Below are positions 52,009 to 61,003 of a stretch of 64,000 bases of DNA, in pieces. Made by a program: the position numbers and the translations under genes. Source of the stretch: Nitrospira sp. ST-bin5 (GTDB lineage: Bacteria; Nitrospirota; Nitrospiria; Nitrospirales; Nitrospiraceae); NCBI GenBank assembly GCA_002083555.1, contig MSXN01000004.1, positions 127,393-191,392 on the forward strand. Reading direction: 5' to 3'. The stretch's first letter is position 1. The number at the start of each line of letters is the position of its first letter. The notes under the pieces are model-generated. The model saw only the letters and a list, made by a program, of their open reading frames with translations, had not been told where the DNA came from and made no database searches.

Positions 52009-52440
52009 ATGATGTCGCATTCCTCCATTCTCCTGATCGACGACAGCCCCGGCGAGCGGGAACTGTTTCGTTTGGCGCTGGTCCAGACCGGTCTCGATGT
52101 CACGCTCTCTGCCGAGCCGGATGCCGAGGCCGCGTTTCATTTTATGAACAACCATTCGGACCTGCCCTCGTTGATACTTCTCGACTGGAACCTCGGGAAG
52201 CAGAGAGGCGATGAGTTTCTAAAACGGCTGCGGGCGGACACCCGGCTAGCCGGTATCCCTGTCGTCGTCTTCACCACCTCCGACGATGCCTCCGACCTCT
52301 CACTCGCCTATGCCAACGGGGCCAACGGCTACGTCGTGAAGCCCGGCACATTTGCCGAACTCATTCAATGTACGACCGATATCTGCCGATACTGGCTAGA
52401 ACGGAATCGCGTGCCTCATATGGTGGGAACCCCATGCTGA
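52009..52440 (+). CDS. Single-domain response regulator
   Basis: The 143-residue protein is a receiver domain of the Rcp1/CheY-like group: LLIDDSPGE provides the acidic pocket, Asp59 in LILLDWNLG is phosphorylated, and VVVFTTSDD and YVVKPG give the Thr and Lys. There is no output domain, so it would act by protein contact. No ribosome site is visible before ATG 52009; a second ATG follows at once. Its stop overlaps the start of the RND permease by 7 nt, which couples the two. Confidence 0.85.
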   Translation: MMSHSSILLIDDSPGERELFRLALVQTGLDVTLSAEPDAEAAFHFMNNHSDLPSLILLDWNLGKQRGDEFLKRLRADTRLAGIPVVVFTTSDDASDLSLAYANGANGYVVKPGTFAELIQCTTDICRYWLERNRVPHMVGTPC

Positions 52441-55400
52441 CCCGCGCTGCGCTCAAAAATCCCTACGCCGTCTTCGCCGTCTGCATGATCGCCCTGATCC
52501 TCGGCGCCGTGTCCTACAAAAAGATGCGCGTGGACATCTTCCCGGAAATCAAAATTCCGACGATCCTCGTCACCACCTTCTACCGCGGCTTGAGCCCCGG
52601 CGAGATGGAAGGCGCCATCACCCTCCGCATGGAACAGCGCTTTGTCGAAGCGAGCTACGTCGAGCACATCGAGTCGCAGTCGCTCGCGGGGATGAGCTAC
52701 ATCAAGGTCTTCTTCCAGCCGGAATACAGCATCGACTCGGCGCAATCGGAGCTGACCAGCCTGGCCTATAGCATCATCCGGCTGCTCCCGCCCGGCGTCT
52801 ATCCGCCCTCGGTCTATAAGTTCGGCGTGTCGAGCCTGCCGGTCGGGTTGCTCTCCGTAAGCAGCGACACGCTCGGCCCGAAGGAAATCCGTGACCTGGC
52901 CTACTTCACCGTGCGCCAGCAGATCGCCAACATCCCCGGTATTTCCTTCGGCCCTCCGCTGGGCGGCAAAGTCCGGCAGATCACCGTGTTCATGGATCAG
53001 CAACGCATGCTGGCGCGCGGCGTCTCGCCCTCCGACGTGGTGAAGGCGATCAACTCCCAGAGCGCGATCATTCCGGCCGGCAACGTCAAGCTTGGGGATC
53101 TGGACTATTACGTCTATTCCAACAGCCTCATCGACGTGGTGGACCAGATCAACGACATCCCCATCAAGGTGGTGAACGGCACGCCGATTCTTGTCCGCGA
53201 TATCGGCACGGCGTCGGATAGCTCGGCGATTCAAACCTCGATTGTGCGCGTGAACGGGCGAGAAGCCACCTATCTCCCGATCACCAGGCAGGAAGGCGCC
53301 AACACACTGGAAGTGACCGACGGCATTCGCGCCAAACTGTCGAAGATGACCGAGATCCCCGCCGGTGCGACGGTCAAGTTCATCTACGATCAATCTCTCT
53401 ATATCCGGCAGGCCATTGCGAACTTACAAAAAGAGGGCTTGCTCGGCGCCGGCCTGGCCGGGCTGATGATCTTCCTGTTCCTGCGCAGCATCAAAGCGGC
53501 GCTCGTGGTGGGCCTGGCCATTCCCCTTTCGCTCACCGCCGCCTTGGTCGCCCTCTATCTGAGCGGCCAATCGGTGAACATCATGACCCTGGGCGGATTG
53601 GCCCTGGTCATCGGGACGCTGCTCGACAACAACATCGTCGTGCAGGAAAACCTCCATCGCCATTTGCTCATGGGCAAGAGCGGCCGCGCAGCCGCCGAAG
53701 ACAGCGCGATCGAACTGACGCTGCCCATCCTCGTCGCCACGATTTGTATTCTGATCGTCTATCTGCCGATCGTGTTCTTCTCCGGCATCATCAAGTATCT
53801 CTTCGTACCGCTGGCCATGACCGTGGCCTTTGCCATGCTGGCCGACTATGCCGTCTCCATGACCGTAACGCCGGTGGTGCTGGCGCGGCTCTATCAGCAT
53901 GGGCATGGCACCGGTTCGCAGGAGGAAGAGGACGCCAAAGACTGGTTCCGCTTCGTGCTCGCGCTCTATGAACCGGTCCTCCGCGCCGGCGTCCGCTTCA
54001 AAACCTTCGTGATGATTCTGGCGCTGCTCGCATTGGTCGGCACCGGCGCATTGCTCCTGCCCAGACTCCATACCGAATTCTTCCCCAGGGTCGATGCGGG
54101 CAATTTCACGATGACGGTCAGTGCGCCGGAAGGTTCCCGCATCGAGAAGACCACGGCGATTGTCGCCGATCTTGAAAAAATCATACAGGACACCATCCCC
54201 AAGCAGGATCTGGAAGAAGTGGTCTCGAATACGGGGCTCTACTTCGGCGATGCAGCCCGCTTTGCCCCCAACACCGGCAACCATACCGCCTTTATCCTGG
54301 TGAATCTGGTGACCGGGCATGAAGGCCGTACCGACGACTACATCGCCACCCTGCGCACGAAAGTCCGCCAGGCGCTCCCCGGCGTGGAAGTGAGCTTTTC
54401 GACCGGCGGCATCATCAGCGACGTGCTGAACTTCGGCCTGCGCGCGCCGATCGACATTCAAGTGAAAGGCCCCCGGCTGGATCTCATTCGCCCGGTCGCC
54501 GAGCAGATCCGCGACAAGGTCGCGCAGGTGGCCAATACGAGCGACGTGCGCATCAAGCAGGGCAAGAGCTATCCGGAACTGCATGTGAACGTGGACCGGA
54601 CGAAAGCCGCTTACTACGGCATCACGCAGGACCGCGTGATCGTGGACGTCATCACCGGCATCAGCTCGAACATCGCCCTGAGCCCCAATTACTGGCTCGA
54701 CCCCAAAACCGCCAACGGCTATTACCTGCTCGCGCAATATCCCGAACAGTCGCTCACGAAAACGGAAGACCTGCTGAACATCCCGGTGATCGGCGCGCGG
54801 ACCCCGCTGAATCCCACCTCGTCGCTCACGGCGGCCGGCAGCGGCGGATCGATTGTCGCGCTGCAAAATACACCGTTCGCCGGGCGCAACCTGGATCTCT
54901 CGAACGGCTTCTACGCCGCGGACGACCGGCGCGGCCCGCCGGTGCTGTTGCGCGATGTCGCCTCGCTGGAGATGAAGACCGGGCCGGACAGCGTGGACCA
55001 TTACGATCTCTCCCGCTTGATCAACGTGCTCGTCACGCCGGTGGGTAACGATCTGGGCCACGTCGCGGCGGATATCGAGCAGGTGCTCGGCACGATTCAA
55101 CTGCCGAAGGATGTGACGCTCGCCATCAAGGGCGAGGTCGCCAACATGCGCGGCGCCTTCAGCAACTTTGCGCTGGCCCTGCCGCTGGCTGTGCTGCTGA
55201 TCTATCTGGTGATGGTCGGGCTGTTCCGCTCGATGATCGATCCGCTGATTATTCTGATCGCCGTGCCGCTCGGCTGGATCGGGACCGTCTTGATGCTGCA
55301 TCTCACCGATACGTCCGTGAACGTGGAGTCGATGATCGGTACCCTCATGATGATGGGTATCGTCGTCTCCAACAGCATTCTCCTGGTCGATTTTGCCAAC

Positions 55401-55697
55401 CGCATGGTGGAAGCCGGCGCCTCCGCCGAACAGGCGGTGCTGGAAGCGGGGAAGCGGCGCATCCGGCCGATTCTCATGACGGCGCTCGCGACGATTCTCG
55501 GCCTGCTGCCGCTCGCCCTCGGCTTCGGCGAGGGGAACGAAACAATGGTGCCGCTGGCCCGCGCGGTCGTCGGCGGACTCGCCGTCTCCACCGTGATGAC
55601 GCTCTTGGTCGTGCCGGTGTTGCACGCGCTGGTGCTGGGGCGGCGTGTCCCCGCCGGCGCCGCTCCTGAACCGGCTGCGATGGAAGAGGAACGCTGA
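52434..55697 (+). CDS. RND efflux permease
   Basis: The 1087-residue inner-membrane pump subunit has the RND layout: helix 1 (NPYAVFAVCMIALILGAVSY), a first periplasmic loop, a helix bundle with GLALVIGTLLDNNIVVQEN, a second loop and a final bundle with MMGIVVSNSILLVDFANRM. In helix 4 the usual Asp-Asp or Asp-Ala proton pair reads Asp-Asn. It uses the proton gradient to export a compound through the adaptor and TolC partner encoded next. GGTGGG precedes the ATG. The substrate is unknown. Confidence 0.93.
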   Translation: MLTRAALKNPYAVFAVCMIALILGAVSYKKMRVDIFPEIKIPTILVTTFYRGLSPGEMEGAITLRMEQRFVEASYVEHIESQSLAGMSYIKVFFQPEYSIDSAQSELTSLAYSIIRLLPPGVYPPSVYKFGVSSLPVGLLSVSSDTLGPKEIRDLAYFTVRQQIANIPGISFGPPLGGKVRQITVFMDQQRMLARGVSPSDVVKAINSQSAIIPAGNVKLGDLDYYVYSNSLIDVVDQINDIPIKVVNGTPILVRDIGTASDSSAIQTSIVRVNGREATYLPITRQEGANTLEVTDGIRAKLSKMTEIPAGATVKFIYDQSLYIRQAIANLQKEGLLGAGLAGLMIFLFLRSIKAALVVGLAIPLSLTAALVALYLSGQSVNIMTLGGLALVIGTLLDNNIVVQENLHRHLLMGKSGRAAAEDSAIELTLPILVATICILIVYLPIVFFSGIIKYLFVPLAMTVAFAMLADYAVSMTVTPVVLARLYQHGHGTGSQEEEDAKDWFRFVLALYEPVLRAGVRFKTFVMILALLALVGTGALLLPRLHTEFFPRVDAGNFTMTVSAPEGSRIEKTTAIVADLEKIIQDTIPKQDLEEVVSNTGLYFGDAARFAPNTGNHTAFILVNLVTGHEGRTDDYIATLRTKVRQALPGVEVSFSTGGIISDVLNFGLRAPIDIQVKGPRLDLIRPVAEQIRDKVAQVANTSDVRIKQGKSYPELHVNVDRTKAAYYGITQDRVIVDVITGISSNIALSPNYWLDPKTANGYYLLAQYPEQSLTKTEDLLNIPVIGARTPLNPTSSLTAAGSGGSIVALQNTPFAGRNLDLSNGFYAADDRRGPPVLLRDVASLEMKTGPDSVDHYDLSRLINVLVTPVGNDLGHVAADIEQVLGTIQLPKDVTLAIKGEVANMRGAFSNFALALPLAVLLIYLVMVGLFRSMIDPLIILIAVPLGWIGTVLMLHLTDTSVNVESMIGTLMMMGIVVSNSILLVDFANRMVEAGASAEQAVLEAGKRRIRPILMTALATILGLLPLALGFGEGNETMVPLARAVVGGLAVSTVMTLLVVPVLHALVLGRRVPAGAAPEPAAMEEER

Positions 55698-55699
55698 GG

Positions 55700-56911
55700 A
55701 TGATGTTGAACCAGTCTGTCTGCTCCATGGCCGCCTTGTTGCTGATCCTTGCCGGTTGTCAGCGGGACGAACCGCCGCATAAAACCGACGGCGGCGCGGC
55801 TCCCACCGGAAGCGCCGAGAACGGCGCCCCAGTCGTGACGGACAACCAGCCGGTGGACGTGCAGGTGACGAAACCGGTCAGGCAGCCGCTGGTCTACACC
55901 ATCACCCTGCCCGCCAATATCAGCCCGCGCTACCAAACGACCCTCTACGCCAAAGTCTCGGGCTATCTGAAGTGGATCGGCCCGGACAAGGGCGATCAGG
56001 TGAAAAAGAACCAGGTCGTTGCGATCATCGACGCACCGGAAGTCGAAGAGCAGTATCAACAGGCGGTCGCCGACTACAAGATCAAGAAGATCACGTTCGA
56101 ACGATTGGACAAGGTCCTCCGCGAATCGCCGGACGTCATCGCGAAGCAGGATGTCGATGTGGCCGAAGCGACCTACGAGGGCGCGAAGAATCTCATGCAG
56201 CAGCGCGCCGCCATGCGCGAATACACGAAGGTGCGTGCGCCCTATGACGGGATCGTCACCGCCCGCTTTGCCGATCCCGGCGCCTTGATCCAGCTCGCCA
56301 CCTCCTCCGCAACCAATGCCATTCCCCTGTTCACCGTCATGGACCTGGATACGGTGCGGGTCTACGCCAACGTGCCGCAAGACGAATCCTCCTGGATCAC
56401 GCCAGGCAAGACCAAGGCCAGAGTGCTCTTGAAGGAACTGCCGGATCGCTCCTTCGCCGGCACGATCACCCGCTCCACACTCGCGCTCGACCCTTCCACC
56501 AGGAGTTTGCTGGTGGAACTCGACCTGCCCAATCCCGACCATGCGCTCCGCCCCGGCACCTACGCGGAACTGGCCCTGGACCTGCGCGAGATTCCCGACG
56601 CGCTGGTGCTGCCGCCGCAAGCGGTGATCAGCGGGCCGAAAGGCAAATCCGCCTTTATCATCGCACAAGGCAAGGCCAAGTCTGTGCCCGTGCAGACCGG
56701 CATCACGAACGGGACGTGGATCGAGATCACCAACGGACTCGATGGCTCTGAAGACGTCGTGGTGGTGGGAAAGCGACGACTCCTGGAGGGCAGCCCGGTG
56801 CAGACCTCGCCGTTCAAATTGCCCGAGGCCAAACGGTCCCAACAGAAATTCGAGCGGCGCTCAGCAGGCCAGCCGTCATCACCCGCGACACATGAAGGAG
56901 CCAAGCCATGA
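55700..56911 (+). CDS. RND periplasmic adaptor (membrane fusion protein)
   Basis: The 403-residue lipoprotein (lipobox LAGC, Cys at about 20) has the adaptor parts in order: a strand region (PLVYTITLPANISPRYQTTLYAKVSGYLKWI), the biotinyl-lipoyl halves (GDQVKKNQVVAIIDAPE and VRAPYDGIVTARFADPG) around a helical hairpin, a beta-barrel and a membrane-proximal end (ALVLPPQAVISGPKGKSAFII). It links the RND pump to TolC. It begins 2 nt after the permease stop and overlaps the next gene by 4 nt. Confidence 0.93.
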   Translation: MMLNQSVCSMAALLLILAGCQRDEPPHKTDGGAAPTGSAENGAPVVTDNQPVDVQVTKPVRQPLVYTITLPANISPRYQTTLYAKVSGYLKWIGPDKGDQVKKNQVVAIIDAPEVEEQYQQAVADYKIKKITFERLDKVLRESPDVIAKQDVDVAEATYEGAKNLMQQRAAMREYTKVRAPYDGIVTARFADPGALIQLATSSATNAIPLFTVMDLDTVRVYANVPQDESSWITPGKTKARVLLKELPDRSFAGTITRSTLALDPSTRSLLVELDLPNPDHALRPGTYAELALDLREIPDALVLPPQAVISGPKGKSAFIIAQGKAKSVPVQTGITNGTWIEITNGLDGSEDVVVVGKRRLLEGSPVQTSPFKLPEAKRSQQKFERRSAGQPSSPATHEGAKP

Positions 56912-58266
56912 TGACCACTCGATCGACCACGCTCGTCTTCACCATGATGCTGGCGATCCCCTCGCTGGCCATGGCTCAGCCGGCCGAGTCCAACGGCGCG
57001 GCCGACAAAGGCCGCTTTCTCGGCATCCAACAGGCGATTGAGACCGGCCTGCAAAACCATCCGATCGTGCGGGAAGCCAACGCCGGCCTCGCCGCTTCCA
57101 GCGCCAGGACCGATCAAACCAAGTCGCTCTACTACCCGCAAGTGTTTGCCAATGCCGATGGATCGGCAGGATCGGGGCGCATCAATCCCCGCTTCCTGAT
57201 CGGCGGCGGTTTACTTCAGCCCAACTTGAGCAACTATACGGCCGGCGTGCTCGCCAGCCAGCGAATCTACGATTTCGGCTTCACCAAGAACCTGGTGGAA
57301 TCGTCCCAATACGGCGAACGGGCGCAGGAGCAGGACGTCAACGCCCGGCGCGCCCTCGTCATCGTCTCTATTCAACGCAGCTACCTGAACAGTTTGAAAC
57401 GGCTGCGGCTGGTGCACATCGCGGAAGAAACGGTGCGGGAGCGCGGCGTCATCACAAGCCAGATCGAGACGCTCTATCGGCAGCAGCTCAAGTCCAAACT
57501 GGATCTGGATCTGGTGAAAGTGGAGCTGGTGAATGCGGAGTCGCTGCTTGTCCGGAGCCGGAATGATTTGAAATCCAGCTTCGCCGACCTCAACCGCACG
57601 ATGGGCATCGCCGGATCGGAAGACTACACGCTGGAAGACGTCACCACCGACGTGAAAATTCCTCGCGCACTGGGTGAGTTGATTTCCGACAGTCTGGGCC
57701 ATCCGGAGTTGAAGCGGGCCAAGGAACAGACCGCGGCGGCTGAAGCGAAGAAACGGGCGATGAAAAGCCAATATCTGCCGACGGTCTCCGCCATCGCAAG
57801 CGGCGGCTATTACGATACCTTCGACCCCAACCGGAATGTTTCCACCGGCGGCTGGTGGGCGGCGGGCGGGATGGTCTCCATGCCGCTCTTTACCGGCGGG
57901 CTCATCGAAAACCAGGTGAAAGAAGCGGCCGCCCAGCAGGCGGCGGCCCAGGCCCAGAGCAGCAATATCGAACAGGCGCTCACACAACAGGTCACGAACG
58001 CCTATCTCGACACCGTGACGTTTGCGCAGCAAATCAAGCTGGCAGAGGAACTGGTGAAGACCGCGCAGGAGGCGCTAAGCCTGGCCAAGCAGCGCTACAA
58101 GCTCGGGCTCGGCACGATCGTGGAAGTCACGCAGTCTGAAGTGGGATTGACCACGGCGCAAACGAAGCTGGCCGAGGCGCAGTACGATTACAAGATCGCT
58201 GAAGTGACGCTCGCCTACGCCGCCGGCGGGAGTGCGCAATTGCAAATCGATCCGACTATCCGGTGA
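56908..58266 (+). CDS. TolC-family outer-membrane channel
   Basis: The 452-residue protein has a signal peptide (about 1-24) and two OEP repeats: FLGIQQAIETGLQNHPIVREANAGLAAS, then LPTVSAIASGGYYDTF and GLIENQVKEAAAQQAAAQAQ with VTNAYLDTVTFAQQI, ending VTQSEVGLTTAQTKLAEAQYDYKIA, the usual helical barrel pattern. It would form the exit duct of the RND pump encoded upstream. Its ATG overlaps the adaptor stop (ATGA). A palindromic repeat begins at its stop codon. Confidence 0.93.
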   Translation: MMTTRSTTLVFTMMLAIPSLAMAQPAESNGAADKGRFLGIQQAIETGLQNHPIVREANAGLAASSARTDQTKSLYYPQVFANADGSAGSGRINPRFLIGGGLLQPNLSNYTAGVLASQRIYDFGFTKNLVESSQYGERAQEQDVNARRALVIVSIQRSYLNSLKRLRLVHIAEETVRERGVITSQIETLYRQQLKSKLDLDLVKVELVNAESLLVRSRNDLKSSFADLNRTMGIAGSEDYTLEDVTTDVKIPRALGELISDSLGHPELKRAKEQTAAAEAKKRAMKSQYLPTVSAIASGGYYDTFDPNRNVSTGGWWAAGGMVSMPLFTGGLIENQVKEAAAQQAAAQAQSSNIEQALTQQVTNAYLDTVTFAQQIKLAEELVKTAQEALSLAKQRYKLGLGTIVEVTQSEVGLTTAQTKLAEAQYDYKIAEVTLAYAAGGSAQLQIDPTIR

Positions 58267-58389
58267 CAGGATGGTGAAAAGGCCCGTCAGCTTCGTTCTC
58301 GCATCGCTCAGAGGCTGCGACGTACCGAGGCGTACGTCGCACCTCTTCGCTTGCTGCGGCCTTGCAGGCGGGACCTTTTGACCATCCTG
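58267..58389 (+). repeat. Palindromic dispersed repeat, copy A
   Basis: This 123-bp element starts 1 nt after the tolC stop. Its ends CAGGATGGTGAAAAGGCCCG and the reverse complement CAGGATGGTCAAAAGGTCCC match closely. The centre is a strong hairpin, TGCGACGTAC (58316-58325) with GTACGTCGCA (58332-58341) plus GAGG/CCTC outside. Its core TTCTCGCATCGCTCAGAGGC reappears inverted in copy B at 59782-59905. It may end the RND operon. Confidence 0.8.
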
Positions 58390-58434
58390 GGGATGCGCTC
58401 AATACCCAACGATTCGCTTTGACCAATAGTACGA

Positions 58435-59163
58435 TCAGTTCTCCGGCTGGCTGCCGGAGGTCGTGGAAGAGACCGCCGGAGGTGGCGGCAGTTTGCTGAG
58501 ATCGATGACCACTTCGTCCGCCCCGTTGGCCAGCACCCCGTCGATCCAGCTGCTCTGCGTGCGCCGCATCGCTTCGTGCGGCTGGAAGAATAAATCGAAC
58601 CCCTTCGCTGCCGTCGGCCGCATCGGATAGCGCCGGTCGTAGATCATCCCATAAGTGGGAATCCCGTAGACGATCTGCCAGTTCCCTAGAATCAGATGCA
58701 GCTCCGTCCCCTTCACGTACAGGCCGCCCGACGTCACAATACGCTTGGTCGAGGCCTGCGGCTCGCTCAGATAAAAGGTCACCCGCTCATTGGGCTTGGC
58801 CTGCGCCAACGCCTCCGCCAGTTGCACTGACAGAAGCGCAATCTCCTGATCCTGAAACGCCGCCTGGAACGGCGCGTCTCCCGCAATCCACTTCTGCAGC
58901 CAGATTCGGTGCTCTTGAATGACCAGCCCCTGCAACAGAGGCCGCAGCACTTCCGGCCCCAGCGCCGCCGGATGACTGTTGTGGCTCGGCGGCCACTCCA
59001 CGAGGTAACCGCGATCCTCTTCCAGCCGCACATAGTTCACGGGATCTTCATAAATCGTCCGTGACGGCACCTGCGGAATGGCGCACGCAGCCAGGAGCGC
59101 GCACAAGAGTGCGCCTCGTGAAACGTGAAGCGTGAAGCGCAAGATGGACACGGGCCTCGTCAT
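58435..59163 (-). CDS. Lipoprotein of unknown function
   Basis: The 242-residue protein has a signal sequence with lipobox LAAC (Cys at about 27) and a mature domain of about 190 residues: YEDPVNYVRLEED, a helix (AEALAQAKPNERVTFYLSEP), and ELHLILGNWQIVYGIPTYGMIYD, ending in a Pro/Ser-rich tail. The signal region overlaps a CGTGAAGC-rich intergenic repeat, which makes the exact start less certain. I do not recognise a family. It lies 41 nt downstream of the cyclophilin on the same strand and may share its transcript. Confidence 0.65.
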   Translation of the reverse strand: MTRPVSILRFTLHVSRGALLCALLAACAIPQVPSRTIYEDPVNYVRLEEDRGYLVEWPPSHNSHPAALGPEVLRPLLQGLVIQEHRIWLQKWIAGDAPFQAAFQDQEIALLSVQLAEALAQAKPNERVTFYLSEPQASTKRIVTSGGLYVKGTELHLILGNWQIVYGIPTYGMIYDRRYPMRPTAAKGFDLFFQPHEAMRRTQSSWIDGVLANGADEVVIDLSKLPPPPAVSSTTSGSQPEN

Positions 59164-59204
59164 TGAGATCTGCTCCCCCTACGTTTCACGAACGAGGCTT
59201 CACG

Positions 59205-59714
59205 TTAGTCGGTCACCGTGACCGTCATCTCGACGCGTTCGAGGGGATTGTCGTTTCCGTCGCGTTTCATGCTGACGACTTTATCCGCCACGTCCATGCC
59301 GGTCACGACTTCGGCAAATACCGTGTACTGCCAGTCCAGGAAATTGGCGTCCGCCACGCAGATGAAGAATTGCGAGCCGGCGCTGTCCGGATCGTTCGAG
59401 CGGGCCATCGAGACGATGCCGCGCTTATGCGGCTTGCTGTTGAACTCCGCCTTTACTTTATGGCCGGGGCCGCCCATGCCGTGCATCGACCGGTCGGGAT
59501 TCTTGCTGTTGGGATCGCCGCCCTGAATCATGAAGCCCGGAATGACGCGATGGAAGGTGGTGCCGTTATAGAAGCCCTTCTTCGCGAGATCCGTAAAGTT
59601 CTTCACATGGCCCGGCGCCACGTCGGGGAAAAACTTCAACACGATCTCGCCCAACGCCTGCCCCTTGCTCGCCACGCTGATCGTCGCCTTCGTCGTACTA
59701 CCTGCGTCTGCCAT
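59205..59714 (-). CDS. Peptidyl-prolyl cis-trans isomerase (cyclophilin)
   Basis: The 169-residue cyclophilin has no signal peptide and so is cytosolic. Conserved parts are FFPDVAPGHVKNFTDLAKKGFYNGTTFHRVIPGFMIQGGD (with the catalytic Arg in FHRV), GIVSMARSNDPDSAGSQFFI and FLDWQYTVFAEVVTGMDV, where Trp replaces the usual Leu/His region as in cyclosporin-binding forms. It catalyses proline isomerisation in protein folding. Length is normal. It lies between two dispersed repeat copies with the lipoprotein gene. Confidence 0.92.
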   Translation of the reverse strand: MADAGSTTKATISVASKGQALGEIVLKFFPDVAPGHVKNFTDLAKKGFYNGTTFHRVIPGFMIQGGDPNSKNPDRSMHGMGGPGHKVKAEFNSKPHKRGIVSMARSNDPDSAGSQFFICVADANFLDWQYTVFAEVVTGMDVADKVVSMKRDGNDNPLERVEMTVTVTD

Positions 59715-59781
59715 ATCCTGATCCTTTCCGTTAACAAGTTAGTGAGAAACTACCGAAGCTCTCCGACGTCATGAATTCTCT

Positions 59782-59905
59782 GCAGGCTGTTCAGAAAGAT
59801 CGTCCAGCAAGGCCGCAGCGAGCAAAGAGGCGAGGCGTACGCTTCGGTACGTTGAGCCTCTGAGCGATGCGAGAACGCCGCTGGCGGTCTTTATCAACAG
59901 CCTGC
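59782..59905 (-). repeat. Palindromic dispersed repeat, copy B
   Basis: This 124-bp element is the inverted partner of copy A. Its ends GCAGGCTGTTCAGAAAG and the reverse complement GCAGGCTGTTGATAAAG match each other but differ from those of copy A. The core (TTCTCGCATCGCTCAGAGGC on the minus strand, then ACGTACCGAAGCGTACG, then CTGCGGCCTTGC) is shared. It ends 2 bp before the stop codon of the beta-propeller gene. Confidence 0.8.
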
Positions 59906-59907
59906 CA

Positions 59908-60990
59908 TTATCGAAAACGGAATGGCGGCGGGGCCAACCCCGCGTCCAATCCCTGATTCACTGCCACCCAGCTCTGTCCATCGTCGCTGCGAAACACCCC
60001 GGAACTCGTCCCGACGTACAGCGGCCCCGTCCCTCCTCCGGTCATCACTTGAATCGAGAGGTTCGTCAGCCCTTTATTCAGCGGCGTCCACTGCCGCCCC
60101 TTGTCGATCGTTTTGAAGATGCCGTTCCCCGTGGCCACGATCAGGCCTTCGTCAATGATCACGATGCCGCGAATGGAGTCGTTGGGCAGGGCGCGGCTGA
60201 TCGCCTTCCAGCTGGCCCCGCCGTCTCCGCTTCGAAACACGCCGCCGTCGAAGGTGCCGGCATAGATCCCCTGCTCCCGGTCGATGGCCAGGACCCGGAT
60301 GAAGTTCTCAATCATCCCCTCATGGTCCTTGAGACCCTGTTGCATACGGACCCATCCGGTGGCGTTCTGCTTGAACCGGAGAATGCCCTTGCCCGAGGTG
60401 CCCGCGAAGAGCGTGCCGTCGGTCGACCGCACCAGCGCATGGACCAGCACATCGTCCAATCCGGTGGTCACGATCGTCCATTTATCGCCGGCCGCGTTCA
60501 AGCGATAGGCTCCGCCCGACGTCCCGGCATAGAGCCCTTCGTTGGTCACCAGCAACGACTTGATCTCCAGCCGCTTCAAGCCGTCGTTGATCGACTGCCA
60601 GGACTTGCCCTCGTCTTTGGACCGGAACACGCCGCCGCGGAACGTCCCGGCATAGACCGCTCCGTCCCGCCCGGTCGCCATGGTCAGGATGAAGGGATCG
60701 TTGACGCCGGCGCCGACGCCCGTCCAGGTGCTCCCCCGGTCGCTGCTGCGAAAAATGCCGTTACCGAAGGAGCCGGCATAGATCGTATCTTTGCCGGAGA
60801 GTGTCAGCGCCTGCACACTCGCAATGGTCTGCCCGAACGGGCCGTCCGGCCCGAATGCGTCACCGCCCTGGATTTGCCCATGGGGCGACGCCATATCTAC
60901 CGGCGGACCGGTCGGCTCCGCTCCGGTCGGAGGGACGGCCGGACCGCACAGCAGCACCGCAGCGGAAAAGAGAGCGGTCAAGAGTTTCAT
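59908..60990 (-). CDS. Exported beta-propeller (BNR/Ycf48-like) protein
   Basis: The 360-residue protein has a signal peptide (about 1-24) and seven or so repeats of the photosynthesis-system/BNR type, with the unit IYAGTFGNGIFRSSDRGSTW-like (for example AVYAGTFRGGVFRSKDEGKSW and IYAGTFDGGVFRSGDGGASW). The repeats form a beta-propeller, a common binding platform in exported proteins. The start at 60990 is preferred because the signal peptide begins there and AAGGG precedes it. It lies 13 nt behind tatC, so they may share a message. Function is unknown. Confidence 0.83.
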   Translation of the reverse strand: MKLLTALFSAAVLLCGPAVPPTGAEPTGPPVDMASPHGQIQGGDAFGPDGPFGQTIASVQALTLSGKDTIYAGSFGNGIFRSSDRGSTWTGVGAGVNDPFILTMATGRDGAVYAGTFRGGVFRSKDEGKSWQSINDGLKRLEIKSLLVTNEGLYAGTSGGAYRLNAAGDKWTIVTTGLDDVLVHALVRSTDGTLFAGTSGKGILRFKQNATGWVRMQQGLKDHEGMIENFIRVLAIDREQGIYAGTFDGGVFRSGDGGASWKAISRALPNDSIRGIVIIDEGLIVATGNGIFKTIDKGRQWTPLNKGLTNLSIQVMTGGGTGPLYVGTSSGVFRSDDGQSWVAVNQGLDAGLAPPPFRFR

Positions 60991-61003
60991 TGAGGCCCTT
61001 TCG

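Noticed and set aside
52005..52010. TATAAT box just at the receiver gene start
   Set aside because: A perfect -10 sequence overlaps the start codon, so it cannot serve the gene as annotated; probably chance.
53424..55625. 733-codon minus-strand frame opposite the RND permease
   Set aside because: It mirrors the codon pattern of the permease in a GC-rich genome, is His/Arg/Asp-rich with no domain, and has no ribosome site.
55202..56842. 546-codon minus-strand frame opposite the pump genes
   Set aside because: It is the shadow of the permease and adaptor genes; composition is unnatural and no family is seen.
60049..60993. 314-codon plus-strand frame opposite the beta-propeller gene
   Set aside because: It is an antisense shadow of the propeller repeats, without ribosome site or motif.
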